From assembly GCF_900105835.1 (NCBI RefSeq), contig NZ_LT629783.1, positions 3,246,501 through 3,310,500 on the forward strand: a stretch of DNA of 64,000 nt, written 5' to 3'. A program made the translations under genes and the position numbers. Position 1 is the stretch's first letter. Each line of letters opens with the position of its first letter. Positions 32,906 through 42,937 of the stretch are shown piece after piece. This stretch comes from Pseudomonas fragi. GTDB taxonomy: Bacteria; Pseudomonadota; Gammaproteobacteria; Pseudomonadales; Pseudomonadaceae. A model generated the notes under the pieces. It was not told the origin of the DNA. It saw only the letters and a program-made list of their open reading frames with translations, and searched no databases.

Positions 32906-32921
32906 CTCCTTTTCTTAGGAG
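32906..32921 (+). promoter_or_regulatory. Shine-Dalgarno site sequestered in a hairpin
   Basis: CTCCT at 32906-32910 can pair with the ribosome-binding site AGGAG at 32917-32921 across a 6-nt loop, 7 bases before ATG 32929. This is an anti-Shine-Dalgarno arrangement that would limit translation unless opened by the upstream structured leader. Confidence 0.5.
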
Positions 32922-32928
32922 TTAAAGC

Positions 32929-33186
32929 ATGTCCCAGTACGTTCCCCAAACCGACAATCCAGTCGGTTCCCACGTCTTATTGATCGATCCCCACGCCGCT
33001 GTTTCTGCCCTGCTGGCCTGTGCCGAGCAGCGCATTCAGGCGGCCAAGAGTTTGTTGCGCTGTTTGTAGCTGATGAGCGGCCACAGCAGTGACCCCCATG
33101 ATTTGAGCGCGGTGTGCGAGGCGTCGTCTTTGTTGTTGCAGCAAGGCTGTGATGTGTTGGGGGTGCTGGCGCTGCGGGAGGCCTGA
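32929..33186 (+). pseudogene. Small hypothetical gene interrupted by an in-frame amber codon
   Basis: A frame with a good ribosome-binding site (AGGAG) starts at ATG 32929 (MSQYVPQTDNPVGSHVLL...) and reaches TAG at 33067-33069 after 46 codons. The same frame continues without a break to TGA at 33184-33186, another 38 codons, through an ATG at 33073 that has no ribosome-binding site. Together they would give an 85-residue helical cytoplasmic protein with the character of the small DUF proteins common in Pseudomonas. It is most simply a recently broken gene. Two separate peptides, or amber readthrough, are other options. The function is unknown. Confidence 0.55.
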
Positions 33187-33205
33187 CCCTGCGCGTTGGC
33201 TTCGG

Positions 33206-33314
33206 CCCTCACCCTAACCCTCTCCCAAAGGGAGAGGGGACTAAAGGCAAAAGCAGTTCTGTGCAACACCACCAATCAGCCCCCTCTCCCTTTGGGAGAG
33301 GGTTGGGGTGAGGG
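33206..33314. repeat. Palindromic repeat element, copy 2 (CCCTCACCC family)
   Basis: It has the same arms as the element at 27078-27218 (CCCTCACCCTAACCCTCTCC and its inverse) with a different, shorter middle. It sits between the interrupted gene and ssuF and could act as the transcript end of ssuF. A minus-strand DnaA box follows at 33317-33325. Confidence 0.85.
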
Positions 33315-33333
33315 TGTGTGGATAACCCACGGA

Positions 33334-33549
33334 TTACAACTTGGCGATGGACACTTCAGTGGATTTTACAAAGGCGATCACTTCGCTACCGACCACCAGT
33401 TCCAGCTCCTTGACCGAGCGGGTGGTGATCACCGAAGTCACGATGCCTGACGCAGTTTGTACGTCGATTTCCGACAGCACGTCGCCCAGCACGATTTCCT
33501 TGATGTGGCCTTTGAACTGGTTGCGAACGTTGATGGCTTTAATGGTCAT
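33334..33549 (-). CDS. ssuF: TOBE-domain molybdopterin/oxyanion-binding protein SsuF
   Basis: A 71-residue Mop-like protein that is a single TOBE domain (MTIKAINVRNQFKGHIKEIV ... GIVTSVITTRSVKELELVVG). Such domains bind molybdate or similar oxyanions. In P. putida S-313 the ssu operon ends with ssuF, a gene of this kind needed for sulfonate use, and the position here is the same. The frame is open 38 codons upstream, but ATG 33549 gives the family start. It lies 34 bp after ssuB. Confidence 0.85.
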   Translation of the reverse strand: MTIKAINVRNQFKGHIKEIVLGDVLSEIDVQTASGIVTSVITTRSVKELELVVGSEVIAFVKSTEVSIAKL

Positions 33550-33583
33550 GATGTCGATTCCTGTCTTGGGATAGAAAGTGGGT

Positions 33584-34390
33584 TTATTGCGCCCAACGCA
33601 GTTGCGTAGGCAGCGGTGCAACGGGTTCCGGCTCAGGTGGCGAGCCAGGCAGTGCAAGAACACGGTTCAGTACTTCGGTTTCCAGTGCAGCCAGGCGATG
33701 CGAGCCGCGTACCCGTGGGCGTTGCAGGTCGACCGTGAGGTCCAGCCCTACCTGGCCGTCCTCAATCAAAATCACCCGGTCAGCAATCGCCACCGCTTCG
33801 CTCACGTCATGGGTCACCAGCAACACGGTGAAACCATGCTGGCGCCACAGGCGTTCGATCAGTTGCTGCATTTCGATGCGGGTCAGGGCGTCCAGGGCGC
33901 CCAGCGGCTCGTCGAGCAGCAGCAAGCGCGGTTGGTGGATCAGGGCGCGGGCCAGGGCCACACGCTGCTTCTGCCCGCCCGAGAGCGCTGCTGGCCATTC
34001 ATTGGCGCGTTCGGCCAGGCCGACTTCTTCCAGTGCCTTGAGCGCTTTGGGGCGCCAGTCGCCTTTAAGGCCAAGGCCTACGTTGTCGATGACTTTTTTC
34101 CAGGGCAGCAGGCGCGCTTCCTGAAACATCAACCGCGTGTCTTCGCGGGCCTCTTGCAGGGGCGCGCTGCCCGCCAGCAACTGGCCAGCGGTGGGCTGAT
34201 CCAGCCCGGCCAGCAAACGCATCAGGGTGCTTTTGCCGCATCCGCTGCGGCCCACGATGGCAACAAACTGCCCCGCCGGGATATGCAGGTTGATATCACG
34301 CAGCACCAGCCGTTGGCCGAAGGCCTTCTGCAGGCCATTGATGGCCAGCGGGATGCCCTGGCGCAAACGTGGGGGTTGTTGAGCTGTCAT
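33584..34390 (-). CDS. ssuB: Aliphatic sulfonates ABC transporter, ATP-binding protein
   Basis: SsuB powers sulfonate import. The 268-residue protein has Walker [10 protein letters not shown] at 47-55, the signature [15 protein letters not shown], Walker [13 protein letters not shown] and the switch histidine in [12 protein letters not shown]. It overlaps the ssuC stop by 4 bp and is part of ssuEADCBF. Confidence 0.95.
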   Translation of the reverse strand: MTAQQPPRLRQGIPLAINGLQKAFGQRLVLRDINLHIPAGQFVAIVGRSGCGKSTLMRLLAGLDQPTAGQLLAGSAPLQEAREDTRLMFQEARLLPWKKVIDNVGLGLKGDWRPKALKALEEVGLAERANEWPAALSGGQKQRVALARALIHQPRLLLLDEPLGALDALTRIEMQQLIERLWRQHGFTVLLVTHDVSEAVAIADRVILIEDGQVGLDLTVDLQRPRVRGSHRLAALETEVLNRVLALPGSPPEPEPVAPLPTQLRWAQ

Positions 34391-35193
34391 GCTGCACCGC
34401 CTTTAACCACTTGATACGCCGGGTGCCAGCGCAACCAGATGCGCTCCAGCCCCCGTGCTGCGGTGTCGGCCAGTTTGCCGAGCACTGCGTACAAAACAAT
34501 CGCCAGCACCACCACGTCGGTTTGCAGGAACTCCCGGGCGTTCATCGCCAGGTAGCCAATGCCGGAGCTGGCGGAGATGGTTTCGGCCACGATCAACGTC
34601 AGCCACATAAAGCCCAGGGCAAAGCGCACACCCACCAGGATCGACGGTAGCGCGCCCGGCAAAATCACCTGCCAGAACAGGCTGAAACCGGACAAGCCGT
34701 AGTTGCGGGCCATTTCCACCAGCGCCGGGTCGACGTTGCGGATGCCGTGGTAAGTGTTGAGGTAGATCGGGAATAAAGTCCCCAGGGCCACCAGAAAAAT
34801 CTTCGCCGACTCATCGATACCGAACCACAGGATCACCAGCGGAATCAGCGCCAAATGCGGCACGTTTCTGATCATTTGCACCGAGCTGTCGAGCAGGCGT
34901 TCGCCCCATTTCGACAGGCCGGTGATAAAGCCCAGCGCCAGACCGATGCTGCCACCGATCACAAAGCCGAGCCCGGCGCGCCAGCCGCTGATGGCCAGGT
35001 GTTTCCAGATTTCGCCACTGCGCACCAGCTCGACCCCGGCCGTGATCACGGCACTGGGGGCGGGCAGGATGCGTGTCGACAGCCAGCCCGCTGACACGGA
35101 CAGCTGCCACACGGCCAGCAGCAAGACCGGCAAGGCCCAGGGCGCCAGGGTGTGACCGATGTTTTTGAGGCCCGAGGCCTTGCCTGAACTCAT
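34387..35193 (-). CDS. ssuC: Aliphatic sulfonates ABC transporter, permease
   Basis: The membrane subunit of the sulfonate importer. The 268-residue protein has about six hydrophobic segments and the EAA-type loop ([20 protein letters not shown], then [12 protein letters not shown]). A longer frame to 35235 overlaps ssuD; ATG 35193, 7 bp after the ssuD stop with GAGGT ahead of it, is preferred. Confidence 0.94.
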   Translation of the reverse strand: MSSGKASGLKNIGHTLAPWALPVLLLAVWQLSVSAGWLSTRILPAPSAVITAGVELVRSGEIWKHLAISGWRAGLGFVIGGSIGLALGFITGLSKWGERLLDSSVQMIRNVPHLALIPLVILWFGIDESAKIFLVALGTLFPIYLNTYHGIRNVDPALVEMARNYGLSGFSLFWQVILPGALPSILVGVRFALGFMWLTLIVAETISASSGIGYLAMNAREFLQTDVVVLAIVLYAVLGKLADTAARGLERIWLRWHPAYQVVKGGAA

Positions 35194-35200
35194 GGCGACC

Positions 35201-36349
35201 TCAGCTCTGCGACGCGGCTTTAGGGAGAATGTCATTGGCGACCATTTCGCCGAACGGGCTCACATAGCCTGCGCTTTTTGGCAGTTCCGGGCGTTCGATA
35301 TCCAGGTGCGGGAACAGCAGCTCGGCCACGCGATAGGACTCTTCAAGGTGCGGGTAGCCGGAGAAGATAAAGGTGTCGATGCCCAGGTCGGCATATTCCT
35401 GAACCCGTGCGGCCACGGTCGGGCCATCACCGACTAGCGCCGTGCCAGCACCGCCGCGCACCAGGCCCACGCCTGCCCACAGGTTGGGGCTGACTTCGAG
35501 GTTGTCGCGGCTGCCGCCGTGCAGGGCGGCCATGCGTTGCTGGCCCACCGAGTCAAAGCGCGACAGCGAGGCCTGGGCGCGGGCAATGGTGTCGTCGTCC
35601 AGGTGCGAGATCAGTTTGTCGGCGGCTTTCCAGGCCTCTTCGTTGGTTTCACGCACAATCACATGCAAGCGAATGCCGAAGCGCACGGTGCGGCCCAATT
35701 TGGCAGCCTTGGCTCGTACCTGCTCGATTTTTTCGGCAACGGCAGCCGGCGGCTCGCCCCAGGTCAAAACCATTTCCACCTGCTCGGCGGCCAGATCCTG
35801 CGCGGCTTCGGAGGAACCCCCGAAGTACAGCGGCGGACGCGGTTGCTGGATTGGCGGGTAGAGCAGCTTGGCGCCTTTGACGGTGATGTGCTCGCCGTCG
35901 TAGTCCACGGTTTCGCCTTCGAGTACGCGGCGCCAGATGCGGGTGAATTCCACCGAGGCCTGGTAACGCTCTTCGTGGCTGAGGAACAGGCCATCACCGG
36001 CCAGTTCTTCGGGGTCGCCGCCAGTCACCAGGTTGAACAACGCACGGCCGCCGGACAAACGGTCCAGAGTCGCTGCCTGACGCGCCGCCACGGTGGGCGA
36101 AACAATACCGGGGCGCAGGGCCACCAGAAATTTCAGACGCTGGGTCACGGGGATCAGCGATGCCGCCACCAGCCATGAGTCTTCGCACGAACGTCCTGTC
36201 GGAATCAGTACCCCGCCAAAGCCCAGGCGGTCGGCGGCCTGTGCGACTTGTTGCAGATAACCGTAGTCGACGGCGCGGGCGCCCTCGGAGGTGCCAAGGT
36301 AATGGCCATCACCGTGGGTAGGCAGGAACCAGAAAATATTGAGGCTCAT
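35201..36349 (-). CDS. ssuD: FMNH2-dependent alkanesulfonate monooxygenase
   Basis: SsuD uses FMNH2 and O2 to split alkanesulfonates into an aldehyde and sulfite. The 382-residue protein is a bacterial-luciferase-like TIM barrel with the family start [19 protein letters not shown] and the conserved blocks [30 protein letters not shown] and [18 protein letters not shown]. It is placed between ssuA and ssuC and supplied with FMNH2 by SsuE. Confidence 0.96.
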   Translation of the reverse strand: MSLNIFWFLPTHGDGHYLGTSEGARAVDYGYLQQVAQAADRLGFGGVLIPTGRSCEDSWLVAASLIPVTQRLKFLVALRPGIVSPTVAARQAATLDRLSGGRALFNLVTGGDPEELAGDGLFLSHEERYQASVEFTRIWRRVLEGETVDYDGEHITVKGAKLLYPPIQQPRPPLYFGGSSEAAQDLAAEQVEMVLTWGEPPAAVAEKIEQVRAKAAKLGRTVRFGIRLHVIVRETNEEAWKAADKLISHLDDDTIARAQASLSRFDSVGQQRMAALHGGSRDNLEVSPNLWAGVGLVRGGAGTALVGDGPTVAARVQEYADLGIDTFIFSGYPHLEESYRVAELLFPHLDIERPELPKSAGYVSPFGEMVANDILPKAASQS

Positions 36350-36380
36350 GGAGTGGTCTCCTAATGGGGGGCAGCAAGCG

Positions 36381-37346
36381 TTAGTTGGCTTTGGCCAGAT
36401 TGGCCGGGGGCGTCCAGATCACGTCTTTCACAACCAGCGGCTTGGGGATCAGCTTGAGCTGGTAAAAACTGTCGGCGATTTTTTGCTGCGCGTTGACCAC
36501 TTCCGGGGTCAGGAACTGTGCGCCGTAGCCCTGGCGCTTGACCGCCGTTAGGGTGATTTCAGGAGACAGGCCCAGGAGTGGGGCGACTTGTGTAGTCACG
36601 TCTTCAGGGTGGGCCTTGGCCCATTCGCCAATATTGCGCACTTCATCGACCAGGGTTTCGATCACCTTGGGGTGCTGTTCGGCATATGGCTTGGTGGCCA
36701 GATAGAACTGATGGTTGTCGGCGATGCCGCTGGCATCACGCAGGGTGCGCGCTTGCAGCTGTTGTTCGGCGGCCGCCTGGTACGGGTCCCAGATCACCCA
36801 GGCATCGACACTGCCACGCTCGAAAGCGGCGCGGGCATCGGCGGGCGGCAGGAATACGGTCTGGATATCGGTGTATTTCAGGCCGGCGTCTTCCAGGGCG
36901 CGTACCAGCAGGTAGTGCACGTTGGAGCCTTTGTTGAGGACGACTTTTTTGCCCTTGAGGTCTTGTACCGATTTGATCGGTGAATCCTTGGGCACCAGGA
37001 TCGCTTCGCTGGTGGGGGCTGGCGGCTCGTAGGCGACGTAGAGCAGGTCGGCACCCGCAGCCTGGGCGAACACCGGCGGGGTTTCGCCGGTCACGCCGAA
37101 GTCGATGGAGCCTACGTTCAGGCCCTCCAGCAATTGCGGGCCGCCGGGGAATTCGGTCCATTGCACGTCTACGCCCTGCTCGGCCAGGCGCTTGTCCAGC
37201 GTGCCCTTGGCCTTGAGCAGCATCAGCGTGCCGTACTTCTGGTAACCGATGCGCAGGGTATCGGCTTGAGCCTGGGTAACAGCGCCGAAGGACACAGCCG
37301 CAGCTAACAGTGCGACCAGACCACGACGCAAAATGACAGGGCGCAT
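36381..37346 (-). CDS. ssuA: Aliphatic sulfonates ABC transporter, substrate-binding protein
   Basis: A periplasmic binding protein of 321 residues with a signal peptide ([20 protein letters not shown], cut after AQA) and the two-lobed NitT/TauT-type fold: [20 protein letters not shown], the substrate loop [19 protein letters not shown] and [15 protein letters not shown]. The gap to ssuD is 31 bp. It delivers sulfonates to SsuBC. Confidence 0.94.
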   Translation of the reverse strand: MRPVILRRGLVALLAAAVSFGAVTQAQADTLRIGYQKYGTLMLLKAKGTLDKRLAEQGVDVQWTEFPGGPQLLEGLNVGSIDFGVTGETPPVFAQAAGADLLYVAYEPPAPTSEAILVPKDSPIKSVQDLKGKKVVLNKGSNVHYLLVRALEDAGLKYTDIQTVFLPPADARAAFERGSVDAWVIWDPYQAAAEQQLQARTLRDASGIADNHQFYLATKPYAEQHPKVIETLVDEVRNIGEWAKAHPEDVTTQVAPLLGLSPEITLTAVKRQGYGAQFLTPEVVNAQQKIADSFYQLKLIPKPLVVKDVIWTPPANLAKAN

Positions 37347-37446
37347 GGCGCTCTCCTTTTTGTTGTTCGGGATTCGGGTAGCACCTGCTGGGCCGTTAGC
37401 GGTTCAGTAAGGTGGTGGAGCTTTTATCTGTGGGAAAAATGCTGTT

Positions 37447-38040
37447 TCAGATGCTCCAGCGTGCCGTCACCAGGCGCTCGTTGAGGATGCTCGGGTCCAG
37501 TGGCTTGGGGCGGCGCGCCAGGGCGCTGTAGAACTGTTCAAGCGACTCTTGCAGGCGTTGCTCCAGCACCGGCACCAGTTGCGCTTGTGCGCTGCCTTCG
37601 CCGTAAGCAATCTGGCTGTCTTCGGCAAAAATACCGTGGAGCATTTCCTGGGCCTTGAGCGCTGACAGGACCGGCTTGAGGGCATAGTCCACGGCCAGCA
37701 TATGGGCGATGCTGCCGCCGGTGGCGATGGGCAGTACCACTTTGTGGCTCAGGGCGCGTTCGGGCAGCAGGTCGAGCACGGTTTTCAGGGCGCCGCTGAA
37801 CGAGGCCTTGTACACCGGGGTGGCAATTACCAGGCCGTCGGCGTTTTCGATCTGTTGCAGCAGGTCGATGATTTTCGGGCTGTCGAAGCGTGCGTGCAGC
37901 AAGTCCTCGGCCGGAAAGTCGCGAACCTGGTAACTCACCACTTCAACGCCTTGCTGGTTGAGCCAGCGTTTGGCGTGATCCAGCAACACGCCCGAGCGGG
38001 AACGTTGGCTTGGGCTTCCTCCGAGTGTCACGACCAGCAT
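37447..38040 (-). CDS. ssuE: NADPH-dependent FMN reductase SsuE
   Basis: SsuE reduces FMN for SsuD. The 197-residue flavodoxin-like protein has the phosphate loop [10 protein letters not shown] and the [21 protein letters not shown] block typical of the family. It is the first gene of ssuEADCBF, 100 bp before ssuA. An AT-rich stretch at about 38100-38190 upstream is a likely sulfur-starvation (CysB-type) promoter, by inference. Confidence 0.94.
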   Translation of the reverse strand: MLVVTLGGSPSQRSRSGVLLDHAKRWLNQQGVEVVSYQVRDFPAEDLLHARFDSPKIIDLLQQIENADGLVIATPVYKASFSGALKTVLDLLPERALSHKVVLPIATGGSIAHMLAVDYALKPVLSALKAQEMLHGIFAEDSQIAYGEGSAQAQLVPVLEQRLQESLEQFYSALARRPKPLDPSILNERLVTARWSI

Positions 38041-38191
38041 CTAGGCGTTTCCTTGAATGAATATGTGCAATTCGCTGTCAGCGTTTTCGCTTGAGTGAAC
38101 AGACCATAACAGGTGATTTATATATCCATAAATCATATTTATTCATTTGTTTATTCTTAAAATGCATATGCCTTTTTGTTAAATCGAAAGC

Positions 38192-38216
38192 AAAAAAAAG
38201 GCCGTCGAAACGGCCC
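38192..38216 (-). terminator. Intrinsic terminator for lsfA (minus strand)
   Basis: Read on the minus strand, GGCCGT-TTCG-ACGGCC is followed by a run of eight T. It lies about 140 bp downstream of the lsfA stop with a REP pair between. Confidence 0.8.
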
Positions 38217-38246
38217 AAAACCCTGTGGAAGACACGGTTGCCTGTT

Positions 38247-38334
38247 TGTGGGAGCGGGCTTGCTCGCGATGGGATCGGCGCGGTGTATCAGAAGAAACCG
38301 CGGCGCCTTCATCGCGAGCAAGCCCGCTCCCACA
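38247..38334. repeat. REP pair
   Basis: An inverted pair of the TGTGGGAGCGGGCTTGC core, 88 bp, downstream of lsfA. Confidence 0.92.
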
Positions 38335-38350
38335 GGGTATGAGGTTGGTT

Positions 38351-38989
38351 TTACTTGTTCGGCTGTGGTGTCAGGCGCAGGTAGGGCTTCACGGCGCGGT
38401 AGCCTTTGGGGAAGCGACGCTTGATTTCGTCTTCGTCCTTGAGCGACGGCACGATCACCACCTCGTCACCGTCCTGCCAGTTGGCCGGGGTGGCCACTTT
38501 GTGGCTGTCGGTCAGTTGCAACGAGTCGATCACCCGCAAAATTTCGTTGAAATTGCGCCCGGTGCTGGCCGGATAAGTAATGGTCAGGCGAATTTTTTTG
38601 TTCGGATCAATCACGAACAACGAGCGCACCGTCAGGGTGTCGCTGGCATTGGGGTGGATCAGGTCGTAGAGGTCAGACACCTTGCGGTCGGCATCGGCCA
38701 GGATCGGGAAGTTGACCACTGTGTTCTGGGTTTCGTTGATGTCCTCGATCCACTTGTGGTGTGAGTCCACCGGGTCTACCGACAGCGCGATGGCTTTGAC
38801 GCCGCGCTTGGCAAACTCATCCTTGAGCTTGGCGGTGAAGCCCAGTTCGGTGGTGCACACCGGGGTGAAGTCCGCCGGGTGCGAGAACAGCACGCCCCAG
38901 CTGTCGCCCAGCCATTCATGGAAACGGATCTTGCCAGCGCTGGAATCCTGTTCGAAATCGGGGGCGATGTCGCCGAGTCTGAGGCTCAT
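38351..38989 (-). CDS. lsfA: 1-Cys peroxiredoxin LsfA
   Basis: A Prx6-type thiol peroxidase that reduces hydroperoxides. The 212-residue protein has the peroxidatic motif PADFTPVCTTE with Cys45 and the long C-terminal extension typical of 1-Cys enzymes. LsfA is known as a protein induced by sulfate limitation in Pseudomonas, and here it lies beside ssu. ATG 38989 gives the family start MSLRLGDIAPDFE; 20 upstream codons are open but not family-like. Confidence 0.92.
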   Translation of the reverse strand: MSLRLGDIAPDFEQDSSAGKIRFHEWLGDSWGVLFSHPADFTPVCTTELGFTAKLKDEFAKRGVKAIALSVDPVDSHHKWIEDINETQNTVVNFPILADADRKVSDLYDLIHPNASDTLTVRSLFVIDPNKKIRLTITYPASTGRNFNEILRVIDSLQLTDSHKVATPANWQDGDEVVIVPSLKDEDEIKRRFPKGYRAVKPYLRLTPQPNK

Positions 38990-39227
38990 GGTGCAGCTCC
39001 TTTTTATTGGCAATGGCGGGGCGTGATGGAGCCACTCTGCCTGCGTCACCAGCTAATTAAAAAGAATAAATATTGATTTGGTTAGAACTAAAAGGGATAT
39101 TAAAAACAGTTTCATTGGACGCAACAATGCCCCGGGTCCACTGTGGACTCAGCATGGCAAGGGGAGCGGCAGGGAGCTGCGACTATTAATGTGTTGCGAA
39201 TTGACCGTTCAGGTCTTCGGTAAACAC

Positions 39228-39256
39228 CCTGCCCGGCATTGCGCCGGGCAGGATTT
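39228..39256. terminator. Hairpin terminator near the oprD end
   Basis: CCTGCCCGGC at 39228-39237 can pair with 39243-39252 across a short loop. It is followed by ATTTTT on the plus strand; on the minus strand, where the porin gene ends, the T tract is short (GTGTTTA). It probably ends the porin transcript. Confidence 0.6.
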
Positions 39257-39281
39257 TTCTTACTTTTGCTCTAGATCACGC

Positions 39282-40634
39282 TTACAACAACGGGATCGAG
39301 TAGCTGACGATCAGACGGTTTTCGTCCTGGTCGCGCTGGCTGGCAATGTCGTTGCGCCACATGGCGTTTTTCCACATAAAGCCGAGGTTTTTCAGCGCGC
39401 CTTCCTGGATCACATAAGCCACGGTGATATCGCGTTCCCACTCGGAAGCGCCATTGCTCACCTGCTTGCCACCGCTGTAGGTGTCGATATTGTCGCCACG
39501 CAGGTAAACCGCGCCCGCAGTCAGGCCAGGTACGCCCACTTTGGCGAAGTCATACGAGTAGCGTGCCTGCCAGGTACGTTCGCCAGCACGGGCGAATTTC
39601 GAGATCTGCATATCGGTAGGGATATAAGCCGACGCACCGTCGCCCTGGTTCAGGAACGGGAAGTCGCTGCTGCCGTTGCTGACTTGATAGCCGCCACCGA
39701 AGGTGTGACCTTCAACTGTGTACAGCAGCAGGCCGCTGAAGAGGTTGTTATCAACCTTTCCCTTGCCGTTTTTCAACGAGCTATTAGCGTAAGAACCGTT
39801 GCTGAAATACGACGAGTCGTAACCGTTTTTACCATCATCGCTGCTGTTGAAGTAACGCAGGTCAGTTTTCAACACGCCCGGGCCGATGGACCAGTTGTGA
39901 ACCAGGCCCAGGAAGTGTTGCTTGTAGAACTCTTCCAGGTTGCCGTAGTAGTACTGCAGCAACAGGTCTTTGTTGACCTTGTAGTCGACACCGCCGTACA
40001 GGAACTTGTTGCTGTTGGCCGTGCGAGCGCTCGCACCACCAATCGACATTTGTTCTTCGCTGCTGGAGTTACGACCTTTTACGTGTTCGATCTGACCACC
40101 GATCAGGGTCACATCCTTGAACTCGTTGGAGGTGATTTGGCCACCTTCAAAGGTTTGTGGCAGCAGACGGCCGTCGTTGTAGGAAATGACAGGCAGTTTC
40201 GGCATCAGGGTGCCGTAACGCAGTTCGGTCTGGGAGATCTTGGCTTTGGCGGTCAGGCCCAGGCTGGAGAAGTCATTGACTGCATCGCCGTTGGACTTGC
40301 TTGGGAATACAGTGCCGCCGTAGGAGTTGCCGCTACGGCCATTGGTACCGCCGCCCGAATCCAGACGCACGCCCAACAGGCCAATGGCATCAATACCGAA
40401 ACCGACGGTGCCTTGGGTGAAGCCCGAGGTGAAGTCCAGCTGGAAGCCCTGGCCCCATTCTTCAGCCTTGCTTTGCGCGCCGGCAGCCTTGGTACCCGAA
40501 TCACGGTTATCGTTGTTGATATAGAAGTTACGCAGCTTCAGCGTGGCCTTGCTGTCTTCGATAAAGCCGGCAGCGCTTGCTTGTTGTGCCAGCAAACCTA
40601 CGGCCACAGCGATGGCCAAGGTGGACTTGTTCAT
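39282..40634 (-). CDS. OprD-family outer-membrane porin
   Basis: A substrate-specific outer-membrane channel of 450 residues with a signal peptide (MNKSTLAIAVAVGLLAQQAS, cut after ASA) and the OprD family start AGFIEDSKATLKLRNFYINND. The sequence alternates polar and non-polar residues as in an 18-strand barrel and ends in the aromatic/hydrophobic tail SYSIPLL. The family takes up amino acids and carboxylates. Lying between the ssu and tau genes, it may admit sulfonates, which is inference only. It is divergent from tauA across about 500 bp. Confidence 0.9.
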   Translation of the reverse strand: MNKSTLAIAVAVGLLAQQASAAGFIEDSKATLKLRNFYINNDNRDSGTKAAGAQSKAEEWGQGFQLDFTSGFTQGTVGFGIDAIGLLGVRLDSGGGTNGRSGNSYGGTVFPSKSNGDAVNDFSSLGLTAKAKISQTELRYGTLMPKLPVISYNDGRLLPQTFEGGQITSNEFKDVTLIGGQIEHVKGRNSSSEEQMSIGGASARTANSNKFLYGGVDYKVNKDLLLQYYYGNLEEFYKQHFLGLVHNWSIGPGVLKTDLRYFNSSDDGKNGYDSSYFSNGSYANSSLKNGKGKVDNNLFSGLLLYTVEGHTFGGGYQVSNGSSDFPFLNQGDGASAYIPTDMQISKFARAGERTWQARYSYDFAKVGVPGLTAGAVYLRGDNIDTYSGGKQVSNGASEWERDITVAYVIQEGALKNLGFMWKNAMWRNDIASQRDQDENRLIVSYSIPLL

Positions 40635-41132
40635 GTGTTGCTCCTTTGCGTTTCTAATTTTTGTAGTTCTTTAGCCCCGGATCTGATGTCCGGGTGCTAC
40701 AGATGCGCGATTAGCGCCAGACGGTGACCGGCAAGTCAATCGTAACCAATCATGTCTACGACCTTTGTCTAGTCATCCGTCGTTTGTGCGCAGATTAATG
40801 GCTATTTAATAAACCTAAAAAGAATTGTTTCTGATCTTTTCAGATCAAATAGGCATAAAGAAGGGTTTCTCCTACACGCGCGCGTGGGAATGCTATCGGT
40901 CTTTTGTCTAATTTCTAAACATAATTTCATGAATCTTTTAATAGCCTTTGGTTCTTAAACCTTCGACCCGATCACCTGCCGGATAAAACGCCGTAGCAGT
41001 TATTGCGCGGGCGCGTGTCTGCATGTTGCAGAACTACATAAGCTAATGCTTAAAAGTTATTTATTTACTGATTCTTAGATCATTTAACCTCGCATCCAGC
41101 CGATATCCGGCCACCTGCCGAGGAGCTTCCTG
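40635..41132. other. Divergent intergenic region between porin and tauA
   Basis: About 500 bp without a gene. It is AT-rich in the middle, with a short palindrome TGATCT-TTTC-AGATCA at 40832-40847. It must hold the promoters of the porin and of tauABCD; by family precedent CysB would act here, but I cannot point to a defined site. Confidence 0.5.
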
Positions 41133-42116
41133 ATGAAACTGCACTCTCCCCTACGCCTTTTGGCTGCTTTGTCCCTGGCGGGTGCCAGCTTCTTTGCACA
41201 GGCTGCCAGCTCGGATGTGACTGTTGCCTACCAGACCAACGTTGACCCGGCCAAGGTCGCCCAGGCCGACGGCGCTTACGAAAAAGCCACCGACACCAAG
41301 ATCAACTGGCGCAAATTCGATAACGGCGCAGACATCATTGCGGCCATCGCCTCGGGCGACGTGCAGATCGCCTACCTGGGTTCCAGCCCGCTCACCGCGG
41401 CCATCACCCGCAACGTACCGGTTGAAACCTTTTTGATCGCCACCCAGCTGGGCGGCTCTGAAGCTCTGGTTGCCCGCAACGGCTCGGGTATCAACGGCCC
41501 GCAGGACCTGGTCGGTAAAAAAGTCGCGGTGCCCTTTGTGTCCACCGGCCACTACAGCCTGCTGGCTGCGTTGAAGCACTGGAACATCGACCCTGCGAAA
41601 GTACAGATTCTCAACCTCGCGCCGCCAGCCATCGTTGCTGCGTGGAAGCGCGGTGATATCGACGCCACCTATGTATGGGACCCGGCACTGGGCACGGCCA
41701 AGGAAAACGGCAAGGTGCTGATCACCTCCGGCGAGCTGGGCAAACTCGGCGCGCCGACCTTCGATGCCTGGATCGTGCGCAAGGACTACGCCGCCAAGCA
41801 CCCGGAAGTGGTTAAGCAGTTCGCCAAAGTGACCCTGGATGCCTACGCGGACTACCACAAGGATCCAAAAGCCTGGCTGGCCAATCAGAGCAATATCGAC
41901 AAAGTCGTGAAGCTTTCGGGTGCCAAGGCGGCCGATATCCCGCTGCTGTTGCAAGGTAACGTCTACCCGTTGGCCGCTGACCAGGTGGTATTGCTGGGCG
42001 CCCCTACCACCAAGGCCCTGGCTGATACCGCTGCGTTCTTGAAAGAGCAGAAAAAGGTCGACGCGGTACTGCCGGACTACGCACCGTCGGTCAACGCCAC
42101 TTTTGTAACCCAATAA
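41133..42116 (+). CDS. tauA: Taurine ABC transporter, substrate-binding protein
   Basis: A periplasmic taurine-binding protein of 327 residues with a signal peptide ([17 protein letters not shown]) and conserved TauA blocks: [52 protein letters not shown], and [17 protein letters not shown] precedes ATG 41133. It is the first gene of tauABCD. Confidence 0.94.
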   Translation: MKLHSPLRLLAALSLAGASFFAQAASSDVTVAYQTNVDPAKVAQADGAYEKATDTKINWRKFDNGADIIAAIASGDVQIAYLGSSPLTAAITRNVPVETFLIATQLGGSEALVARNGSGINGPQDLVGKKVAVPFVSTGHYSLLAALKHWNIDPAKVQILNLAPPAIVAAWKRGDIDATYVWDPALGTAKENGKVLITSGELGKLGAPTFDAWIVRKDYAAKHPEVVKQFAKVTLDAYADYHKDPKAWLANQSNIDKVVKLSGAKAADIPLLLQGNVYPLAADQVVLLGAPTTKALADTAAFLKEQKKVDAVLPDYAPSVNATFVTQ

Positions 42117-42142
42117 CCAACGCCGCTGAGGAGTCGACCGTC

Positions 42143-42937
42143 ATGGCCTTGTTATCACTGGAGCGCATCAGCGCACAGTACCCAGGCGCCGCTGAGCCAG
42201 TGCTGTCGGATATTTCCGTCAGCCTCGGGCCTCAACAACTGCTGGTCGCACTTGGCCCTTCGGGCAGCGGCAAAACCTCATTGCTGAATCTGATTGCCGG
42301 TTTCGTCGAGCCCAGCGCTGGGCGAATCACCCTCGATAACGTGCCTGTCCACGGCCCGAGCGCCGAGCGCGGCGTGGTGTTTCAGGACGATGTGTTGCTG
42401 CCGTGGCAAGACGTACTGGCCAACGTGGCATTTGGCCTTGAACTGGCGGGTGTGGCGCGGGACAAGCGCGAAGCCCGTGCCCGTGAAATGCTTGCGCTGG
42501 TGGATTTGTCCGGCTTTGAAAAGCGCCGCGTCTGGGAACTCTCCGGCGGGCAAAAACAGCGCGTGGGCCTGGCCCGTGCGCTGGCAGCCGACCCCCGCGT
42601 ATTGCTGATGGACGAGCCTTTCGGTGCCCTCGACGCGTTCACCCGTGAGCAGATGCAGGAACTGTTGCTGCAAGTGTGCCGGCGCACTGACAAACCGGTG
42701 TTCCTGATTACCCACGACATTGAAGAAGCCGTGTTTCTGGCCACTGACCTGATTTTGCTGGCGCCCAACCCGGGCCGCATCGTTGAGCGTCTGACCCTGG
42801 ATTTCGGCCGGCGCTACAACGCGGGCGAGTCGGCCCGTTCGATCAAGTCCGACCCTCGTTTTATCGAAACCCGTGAGCACGTGCTTGAGCGCGTATTTTC
42901 ACAACGCGGCGCCGCCCAGCGGCAGGAGCGCGCATGA
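42143..42937 (+). CDS. tauB: Taurine ABC transporter, ATP-binding protein
   Basis: The 264-residue ATPase of the taurine importer, with Walker A GPSGSGKT at 38-45, the signature [15 protein letters not shown], Walker [13 protein letters not shown] and the switch [11 protein letters not shown]. It starts 26 bp after tauA and overlaps tauC by 4 bp. Confidence 0.95.
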   Translation: MALLSLERISAQYPGAAEPVLSDISVSLGPQQLLVALGPSGSGKTSLLNLIAGFVEPSAGRITLDNVPVHGPSAERGVVFQDDVLLPWQDVLANVAFGLELAGVARDKREARAREMLALVDLSGFEKRRVWELSGGQKQRVGLARALAADPRVLLMDEPFGALDAFTREQMQELLLQVCRRTDKPVFLITHDIEEAVFLATDLILLAPNPGRIVERLTLDFGRRYNAGESARSIKSDPRFIETREHVLERVFSQRGAAQRQERA

